DNA from: Pseudozyma flocculosa PF-1
Lineage: Eukaryota > Basidiomycota > Ustilaginomycetes > Ustilaginales > Ustilaginaceae
Reading direction: 5' to 3'
DNA length: 64,000 nucleotides
Assembly: GCF_000417875.1 (NCBI RefSeq)
Contig: NW_006920872.1
Coordinates: forward strand, 416,197 to 480,196
The notes under the pieces are model-generated. The model ran no database searches, was not told the DNA's origin, and saw nothing but the letters and a program-made list of their open reading frames with translations. Shown one piece after another: positions 55,747 through 64,000 of the stretch (the stretch's first letter is position 1; the number at the start of each line of letters is the position of its first letter). The translations under genes were made by a program, and so were the position numbers.

Positions 55747-56479
55747 GAGCGCTGGCTGATGCACCAGCCCCCCAGGCCGAGCCAGCTACGGCCTCCCCGC
55801 TTCAGCTTCAGGTTTCACATCGCGTCATCCCGGCCTCTCTGGGCTTTCTCGCCTTCGTCACCGTTCACCGTCCACAGCAGCAGCAGCCGCGCGTCAATCG
55901 TCCAGGCCGTTCGTCGCCACGCCTGCGCTGGACCTGGGTCTCCAATCGTCACCGTCCCTACCTTTCCCGTCCCGCTCCGCCCCGCTCGAGGGCTGCCGAC
56001 ACACGCTTTCGGTCGTTTCTCTTCGCCTTTCATTCGCCTCCTCAGACTGTATACCACCCACCGAACCACGCTCCCTCACCTTCCTCGGCCTTGCCGTTGC
56101 CGTTGCCCTGCCCCATCCTGCGCCGCCACCGCCATCGCTACTGCCACGCCACGCTCGCTCAGTACCGCATCCGCAAACACCTTCGTTTCGCCCCGGTCCC
56201 TGTCCCTCTCTCTATTCTTATCCGCTTCCACCTCGGCTTTTTGTTGCTCTGAAACGGCATGCCGTCCGCGCCAGAGTCGGCGTCGTGACCTCGCCTCATC
56301 TCCACGCAGCGACGAACCCAGCCCGGTCGATGCAAAGGACCCACTCACTCGTCCGACATCTCGCCTCGATGGCTGCGGGTTCAATCAGGCGACTGCGGAA
56401 GTATGCAGAGCAGATGCAGGGCGATACAAGGTACGATGACAAGGCAGAGGGTAGGGGCGATATGGACGTCGGGGCAAGC
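55747..56479. other. Convergent intergenic region
   Basis: About 730 bases between the stop codons of the RasGEF gene and NOC4. The plus strand is CT-rich. No gene or distinctive terminator motif was recognised. Confidence 0.5.
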
Positions 56480-59011
56480 CTAGCCAAAGTTGAAGAGACG
56501 GGCGCAGAGGTCCTGCTGTCCCGTCTGTTCGACGCGCCTCTTTTTGGCCCTCTCGTCGCGCTTGAGGGCCTCGATGGCCTGCCTGGCCTCGCGCTCGTCG
56601 TCGTCCTCGGCATCGGGGTCCAGGCCAGCCTCGCGGGCGCGGCGCACGGCCTCGTCGCGCTCCCGACGCATCTCGGCGTCCTCGTCCTCTTCCGCCTTTC
56701 GCTTGCTCCTCTCGGCGCGGGCGCGCCCAGAGGCAGAGGGGAAGACGTCGATCCGGCTGTAGCTCGCACCCAGCGTCGAGTCCACCGTCCCGCCCGCGCC
56801 GTAGCCGCCCGGAAGGCTGTACGCCACGACGGGCACCGGCGGCGGCTTGGCCGCGGCGCGGCGCTGCTCGGGCCGCCGCAGCGTCTTGGCCGTCTCGGTG
56901 TCAAAGAGGGTGCCGTAGGTGATGTCGAGGAAGTCGTCGAGCTCGTACCGGTCCTTTGTAAAGGGCTGCGCCAGGATCTTGGCGAGCGACGTAACCGAAG
57001 ACAGGTAGTGCTGTTCGCCGCCCCTCTCGGCCTGGTTCTGCACCGCGATGGCCTCGCTCGATCCGACCTGGGCCCGCGGCGCCGAAGCGGCGAGCGAGGC
57101 GCCAAACGTCGCCAGCTCCCACAGCGAGCTCTCGATGGCGTTGGTCTTGAGCGGATCCGTCTCGTCGGGGTCGAACGGATCGGCGACGCCGGCGGGGCCG
57201 ATGTTGAGACGGTCATTGTCCCACTCCTTGTGGATCATGCCGAGGCAGCGCGGGTGGCGCTTGAGCAGGTTCCACACAAACGGCAGCACCGACGCAATGG
57301 CGGCCGGCGGGGCGCGCAGCGAGAGGCGCGAGAGGCGCTTGGCAAACGACGCCACCAGCGCCGCCGACAGGTGTGTCGAGCTGAGGAAGACGTCGAGCAG
57401 GCGCAGGAAGCGCGAGCGGTAGCGCATGTGCAGCACCGACGCGTCGAGGAGCGCGTAGAGGCGCTGGTAGAACTGCGGGTAGTCGAGGTTGTGGCGCGTC
57501 ACGAGCGTAAAGATGGCGTTGAGCGCCAGCAGCGCCGTGGCGCCCTTGGAGTCGAGGCAGCCCACCAGGAAGTCGTGCAGCATCGTCGGCCGCGTCAGGT
57601 GCGGCAGGATCTGGGCGTGCAGCCGCACCAGGATCTCGTGCGTCGCCGCCAGGCTCAGCTCGCCGCCCACCAGACCGCTGCCGTTGTCCTTGCGCCGCGG
57701 CAGCAGCAGGTCCGACCAGGCACGCGAGAAGGCGGCCTTTTGCACGTCGAGCCGGTGCAGGCCCTCGTGGAAGCTGAGTTCCCTTCGTTTCCGGCGCGGC
57801 CCGCCCCCCGCCGCTGCCGCTGCCTTGGCGGCCGCACCGAGCCCCTCGACGGCCGACTTGTCCTGACCCTTGCGCTTGGTGACGTTGCCGCCTTCGTCGT
57901 CGCTGTCCGAGAACCAGCCCTCCATGTCGACCTCTTCCTCGGCGGCGGCGGCGGCTCCGTCATCCGAGTCGCCGTCCTCGGTGACCTTGAGCCCGTTGGC
58001 CGCCTTCTTCTTTCCCTTCTTGGCCGACGCGGCCGAGGCGAGCGGGATCGAGAGCTCGTCGACGAGGAAATTGTTGATGTCCGCCTGGTCGGCCGGGATG
58101 GCAGTGAGGAGGAGGAGCAGCGAGAGGCCGTTGGCGCGGAGGCTCGGGTTCCTGGCCGCGCTGGGCGACGGCTTCCGCAGGATGGTGCTGATCTCGCGCA
58201 GAGCGGCAAAGCGGACGTCGTCGTACTCCTGCATTCCGTTCTCCGCAAACTTGGCGCGGACGTCTTCGGCCGGGCCCTCGTCCCTTGCGAAGGCACGCCT
58301 GCCCTTTGTCGTCTCGCCGTTTGTGAGCTTGTCGAGCGATGGCGGACCGGCGACGAGCGAGACGATCAGGGCACGCCACGGCGCCAGCGACCACTGTCCT
58401 CGCCTCGACTCGTCGGCGGTGGTGGTCGAGGACGAGGCAGCGGTAGAATGAGCGGTGGCGGCGGCGGCCAGGCGGGAGAGGGAGGACGAGGCGGCGACCT
58501 GCAGCTCCATGAGAAGCTCGAGGCTAGTAGATCGCAGCTCTACGAGATCGTGGTTGAGCAGGGCGCAAAGGAGCTCGATGCACTCGTTCCACCGCTGGCG
58601 GATCCAGCCGGCGACGGCCTTTTCCGCCTCGTCGCGCTTGACCACGCCGCTACCCCCTCCAGGGCCGATCTGGCCGTCTGCGTCGACCTCGTTGTCGAGG
58701 AGCACCCTGTCCTCGCTGCAGAGCGTCTTGAAGCTGCGCGAGAGGATGTGGATGCACCGGTGTACGGCCTTGGCAGAGTGCTGGCGGTCGCTGATCGTTC
58801 GCTCCGATGCCGCGGCCGGAGCGCTGTTGGAGAGCACGGAGTGCTTCTTTGCGATAGCGATGAGGTCGGCGAGCGGGTTGAGGTCGGATGAGGTGGCGAG
58901 GGCCTTTTGGAGCGAGGCGATCTGGGTGAGGAGCTCCGAGGGCGCCTCCTTTGCCGGGGGGACGGCGGCGGCGGCGGCGGAGGTTGCCGCCTTCTTGGTC
59001 GAGGGAGCCAT
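56480..59011 (-). CDS. NOC4: Nucleolar complex protein Noc4 (40S ribosome biogenesis)
   Basis: Single exon, 843 residues, starting MAPSTKKAAT; the in-frame extension upstream of this ATG is not protein-like. Noc4 pairs with Nop14 in the small-subunit processome and is needed for 40S maturation and export. The N-terminal half is helical repeat-like (SAKAVHRCIHILSRSFKTL, NECIELLCALLNHDLVEL, SLELLMELQVAAS), interrupted by an acidic insertion with a Lys-rich patch (KKGKKKAANG). The conserved CBF/Mak21-type domain begins near residue 480: TALLALNAIFTLVTRHNLDY, FYQRLYALLD, HMRYRSRFLRLLDVFLSSTHL, then SFAKRLSRLSLRAPPAAI and NLLKRHPRCLGMIH. The block ESSLWELATF and a final ELDDFLDITYGTLF also match the family. 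The C-terminus adds a basic, charged helix (KRKAEEDEDAEMRRERDEA) probably for nucleolar or RNA contacts. It is longer than yeast Noc4 because of the insertions and this tail. Confidence 0.95.
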   Translation of the reverse strand: MAPSTKKAATSAAAAAVPPAKEAPSELLTQIASLQKALATSSDLNPLADLIAIAKKHSVLSNSAPAAASERTISDRQHSAKAVHRCIHILSRSFKTLCSEDRVLLDNEVDADGQIGPGGGSGVVKRDEAEKAVAGWIRQRWNECIELLCALLNHDLVELRSTSLELLMELQVAASSSLSRLAAAATAHSTAASSSTTTADESRRGQWSLAPWRALIVSLVAGPPSLDKLTNGETTKGRRAFARDEGPAEDVRAKFAENGMQEYDDVRFAALREISTILRKPSPSAARNPSLRANGLSLLLLLTAIPADQADINNFLVDELSIPLASAASAKKGKKKAANGLKVTEDGDSDDGAAAAAEEEVDMEGWFSDSDDEGGNVTKRKGQDKSAVEGLGAAAKAAAAAGGGPRRKRRELSFHEGLHRLDVQKAAFSRAWSDLLLPRRKDNGSGLVGGELSLAATHEILVRLHAQILPHLTRPTMLHDFLVGCLDSKGATALLALNAIFTLVTRHNLDYPQFYQRLYALLDASVLHMRYRSRFLRLLDVFLSSTHLSAALVASFAKRLSRLSLRAPPAAIASVLPFVWNLLKRHPRCLGMIHKEWDNDRLNIGPAGVADPFDPDETDPLKTNAIESSLWELATFGASLAASAPRAQVGSSEAIAVQNQAERGGEQHYLSSVTSLAKILAQPFTKDRYELDDFLDITYGTLFDTETAKTLRRPEQRRAAAKPPPVPVVAYSLPGGYGAGGTVDSTLGASYSRIDVFPSASGRARAERSKRKAEEDEDAEMRRERDEAVRRAREAGLDPDAEDDDEREARQAIEALKRDERAKKRRVEQTGQQDLCARLFNFG

Positions 59012-59659
59012 GTTTTCTCTGTCCCTCTCCAAGGTTCGGGGAGATGGTGAGCAAAGTGGAGCGTGATGGGTGTGAGAGATGGTAGTGGCGGGGCAGCAAC
59101 GAGGAGCGGCAAGGACTGGAGTTGCCGCCGCCGGTGCCAGAGGGCGGCCAGAGCAGACGGCCAGCGCCAAAGCAAAAAATTCCACCAGGGGCCGGCCCCT
59201 CGACGCCAGGCGAGCAGCCTCCCAGGCCTCAACAAAATTCCTAGCGCGCTCACTGCCGTATTCCGAGATGGCCTGCAACAGCGCTGCCCTCGCGGCGGCT
59301 GGCTAAGCTAGCTTCCTTCCGGCCGGGTGCGACCAGCATCGACAGCACGCGGCCACGCCTGCCATGCATCAAGACGATGGGATGGGTAACAGCTTGGCTG
59401 AGATGGATCACGACGATGACAGGGAGACGAGGTATACATGCTGCGGGATGCGGAGGGCGGGGAAGGAACAGGGGGCCTTAGGGTTGGGGGGACGAGGAAG
59501 ATTAAAAGAGCCATGGCAGAGACCGGAGGAGGGATGAGGGGGGAGCGTCGAGATGGACACGACGTCGAGCCATGCCTGCATCGACGACGGCGGCGGGGAC
59601 GAGGTGGACCGGCATATAGCGCGAGCGTGGGCGCGGGCGCGGGCGCGGGCGCGGCTCCG
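59012..59659. promoter_or_regulatory. NOC4 upstream region and MAP kinase 3' region
   Basis: About 650 bases between two minus-strand genes. It contains the NOC4 promoter by position and a GGGCGC repeat near the MAP kinase stop codon. No other feature was recognised. Confidence 0.45.
59629..59655. repeat. (GGGCGC)n repeat
   Basis: About four GGGCGC units immediately downstream of the MAP kinase stop codon on its coding strand. Confidence 0.7.
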
Positions 59660-61416
<1,757 letters not shown>

Positions 61417-61805
61417 TTATGAGGAGGGAAGGGTGGAGAAGGAAATAAGGGGCAGAGGGAAACCAGAAGGGATGAGGGATCAACGGGGCGGGGGGCGTGG
61501 TGTCCTAGTTAGCTCGGGGCGGTCGAGGTTATGTATGTATGGTTGGGGTACGCCGGCACGCCGTCGGGCAACAAAGGGCAACGACAGTGCAGGGAGGGGC
61601 ACGAGCAGCGGCACCTTGCGCCCCACTGCCGACGCTCTGGTGGCGTCGAGCGCTCCGAGATGGACATCGCGGACCGGACAATGCTCGAGCGCCGACGCCC
61701 GTCCGCCGGTCAGCTCCAGCCAGCACGCCAGCCAGCCCGCCCGTCAGCCTCGGCGGGTAGCCCAGGTGCACGGCGCAAGGTGTAAGACGAGGCAACACGA
61801 GGGCC

Positions 61806-61811
61806 ATATAT
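61806..61811 (-). promoter_or_regulatory. TATA-like element upstream of the MAP kinase gene
   Basis: ATATAT in an otherwise GC-rich region, about 490 bases before the MAP kinase start codon. Weak evidence: only position and composition. Confidence 0.25.
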
Positions 61812-62321
61812 GCGTCTGAAGCGGAAAGACAAAGGGCCCTTCGACGTCGCGCTCGGTGAGGGTATCGTCCAGAAGGACAGGATCAAAGGGGACCGGACGG
61901 CCGCCGCAAGCCAGGCCTAGCCTAGCCTCGTGCAAACGGCAGCAGCAGCAGGCTGCACACTACATGTACTACCGGCGCGCGCGTGTGCTGTGCCGATGGA
62001 ATCGAGGGCAGGCCGCTTCCGTAGCCCTGCTCGATACAAACTGTCCTCGAACGAGGCTAGGCAAGAGGTGAGCAGAGTCGGGAAGGCGAGCAAGCTAGAG
62101 AGACGCGAGCCGGTAAACAAGCCAACGTACGTACGGCGGCGAGCTTTGATTTCTGCGCGAGCTGCAGAAATCCGCTCCATGAAGGCGACGATGCAAGTTG
62201 CCACCGCTCGGGCCCCGCTCCTCCTGATCTATACCAACGATGAGGCGCTGCTGCTCCTCCCGCCGCTTCCGAGGAGCTTTACATATCTAAAGCGAGCCTA
62301 TGCAGACAGGTAGGCAAGTAC

Positions 62322-62351
62322 GGCAGGCAGGCAGGCAGGCGGGCAGGCAGG
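62322..62351. repeat. (GGCA)n tetranucleotide repeat
   Basis: About seven GGCA units with one GGCG variant. It is opposite in strand sense to the CCTG array at 63,126. Confidence 0.85.
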
Positions 62352-63125
62352 TGATGCCGTGGAACCGTACGGCCGAGCAGGCTGGCCAGTCCTTGGCGGG
62401 TGCTCACGGAGCGTCGGGCAGGGGTACAGAGGAGCGGCACGCCGGCGTACGCAACGTCGACCCCCTCGGGTTGCACGGCGGGGCCGTACGTGTGGAAGGG
62501 CACGCACGCACGCAAGCGGGTGCAATATCGAGGGCGAGGGCGTTGACAAGCAACCTTGGACGCTGTTGCGCCAAAGGCGGACAGCGGTGTCCACGCGCCG
62601 TACGTACGCCTCGGTGCTGGGCGCAAAGCAGGCAGGCGAGGCCGGGCGGTTGGCGCTGTGGGCGCCCACCGCCCATCAGCCATCAGCCATCAGCCGGGCC
62701 GGACAGAAGTGTACCCTGGCCTTGCTTTGGCTTTCTGGTTGGCTTGCAGTCAGGGCGCTTAGAGGTCGAGGAGAGGAGAGCAACGAGGGAGGGTCAAGGT
62801 GGGCCCCCTTTGTCCCCCTACCTTGCTCTGCTCGCTGGCCGTGCACCCGTCCCTCGCTGCTGGTGTAGGGCTGGAGACAGGGCGGTGAGGCGAGTGACCG
62901 GCCAGTTGCTTTGTTGTGCACCCATCCGGATGGCTCCCCTTTGTTGCCGTGGACGCAACGTAGCCTAGAACAGCTCGACAAAGTGGCTGGGCCGTAGGCA
63001 AGGCGAAGGCCGGGCAGGCCAGGCTAGAAAAAGGTCCGCCCTGGCAGGAGGGCAGGGCGTCGTTGTTTGCGCCCACCTGCAGCCAAGCCAGCAGCAGCGC
63101 CCCGCTCCGAACGCCCCGGCCTGGG

Positions 63126-63152
63126 CCTGCCTGCCTGCCTGCCTGCCTGCCT
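63126..63152. repeat. (CCTG)n tetranucleotide repeat
   Basis: About six and a half CCTG units, essentially the inverted counterpart of the GGCA array 0.8 kb to the left. Confidence 0.85.
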
Positions 63153-63370
63153 TGCGCCCGCCCTTGCTTGCGCCCAACCAAATCTCTCCCTTGACGAGGT
63201 GCCGGCAAAGGTTGACAGGAACAGAGGGGCAGGCAGGGGTAGGCTAGGCAGGCGATGAAACAAGCAAGGCGCCCACGCACCTTGCACCGGCCGCCTTGCC
63301 GCGACACCGCCAGCCAACAACGCACTTGCAACCACACACACGCACACATGCCCACTCGCACAGCAGCACG

Positions 63371-63388
63371 TACGGACGGACGGACGGG
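63371..63388. repeat. (CGGA)n short repeat
   Basis: Four CGGA-type units in non-coding sequence. Confidence 0.65.
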
Positions 63389-64000
63389 GATGCGACGACG
63401 CACAGAAAAGACACGTACGGCGACGGCTCCTTTGTGGTAGGCAGGTACGGTACCTGCCGTCGATGTTTGATCGTCCACCTCTTTGTCGCACGACGAGGTC
63501 ATTCATCGGAACCGGCTCGAGGCACAAAGGGCGCCGTGTACTGTGCCCTTGACGCTCGCTGGCTCTCCATCGCGTCGTTGCTGGCTTCCAAGTCACCCTT
63601 GCCTGTCTCGCGCTCGATCGATTCCTCCGTCCGCACCCACCGCTCCCTCCATGACCCTACGAGAACCCCAATTAGCTTAGCTTGTGTTCGTTCCACCTTT
63701 CCGCCCCGTCGGCCTGACGACGTTGCCACATCCCGAACAAGGAACCATGGCAACCGTGCGACCCGGCCCGACAACGCGTTAGCCAGCAGCCTCAGCCATA
63801 ACCCTCCTATGTAGTTACTGCTCACCACCGATCCTGACTCTGACCCAACCCGTCAATGGCCTCTGCCAGCCTCGTCGCCCGTGACAACAACCGATAATGA
63901 CATACAGCCTCGTACTGTAGCGCCTGTACCGATAAAACGAGTGTTCTTTTCAGCATCAAAGGCTATTTCTAGAGCCAGAAGTGGATGACGGCAGGTATAG

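Noticed and set aside
62322..63152. GGCA and CCTG arrays as a possible mobile-element inverted repeat pair
   Set aside because: They are simple tetranucleotide repeats and the DNA between them has no transposase-like frame or target duplication.

Overview
This window looks like nuclear chromosomal DNA of a GC-rich basidiomycete, most likely a smut-type fungus (Ustilaginomycotina). The evidence is eukaryotic gene structure (short GTGAGT/GTAAGT...YAG introns), fungal gene families (DEF1, CAB5, NOC4), long intronless exons coding for disordered Gln/Ser/Pro/Ala-rich proteins, and a Fus3/Kss1-type MAP kinase with a long N-terminal extension like Ustilago Kpp6. The lineage is inferred from protein families, not from a marker gene.

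Layout. Bases 1 to about 12,580 hold no gene I can support. From 12,583 to 61,314 there are eleven protein genes: DEF1 (-), a rhodanese-like plus dual-specificity phosphatase gene (+), a 289-base assembly gap in a CT microsatellite, dephospho-CoA kinase CAB5 (-), a Cid1-type nucleotidyltransferase (-), a CRIB/PAK-type kinase (-), a disordered orphan (+), a small probable mitochondrial protein (-), a UBA/UIM protein with a USP-like domain lacking its cysteine (+), an Lte1-like RasGEF (+), NOC4 (-) and a MAP kinase (-). The last 2.7 kb is the MAP kinase upstream region and has no supported gene. Intergenic spaces carry many tetranucleotide repeats (GGCA, GGCT, AACC, CTTG).

Functional themes. 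Four genes belong to signalling: MAP kinase, candidate MAP kinase phosphatase, PAK-like kinase and RasGEF. The others are housekeeping or RNA/protein turnover: RNA polymerase II degradation (DEF1), CoA synthesis (CAB5), RNA tailing (Cid1-like), 40S ribosome biogenesis (NOC4) and ubiquitin binding. I saw no transposon, CRISPR, viral element, rRNA or tRNA gene. The most unusual items are the PAK-like kinase with DFT instead of DFG, the USP-like domain without a catalytic cysteine, a 7-base first coding exon in CAB5, and the 12.5 kb gene-free stretch.

Exon boundaries were deduced by eye from splice motifs, phase and family knowledge; there is no transcript evidence.
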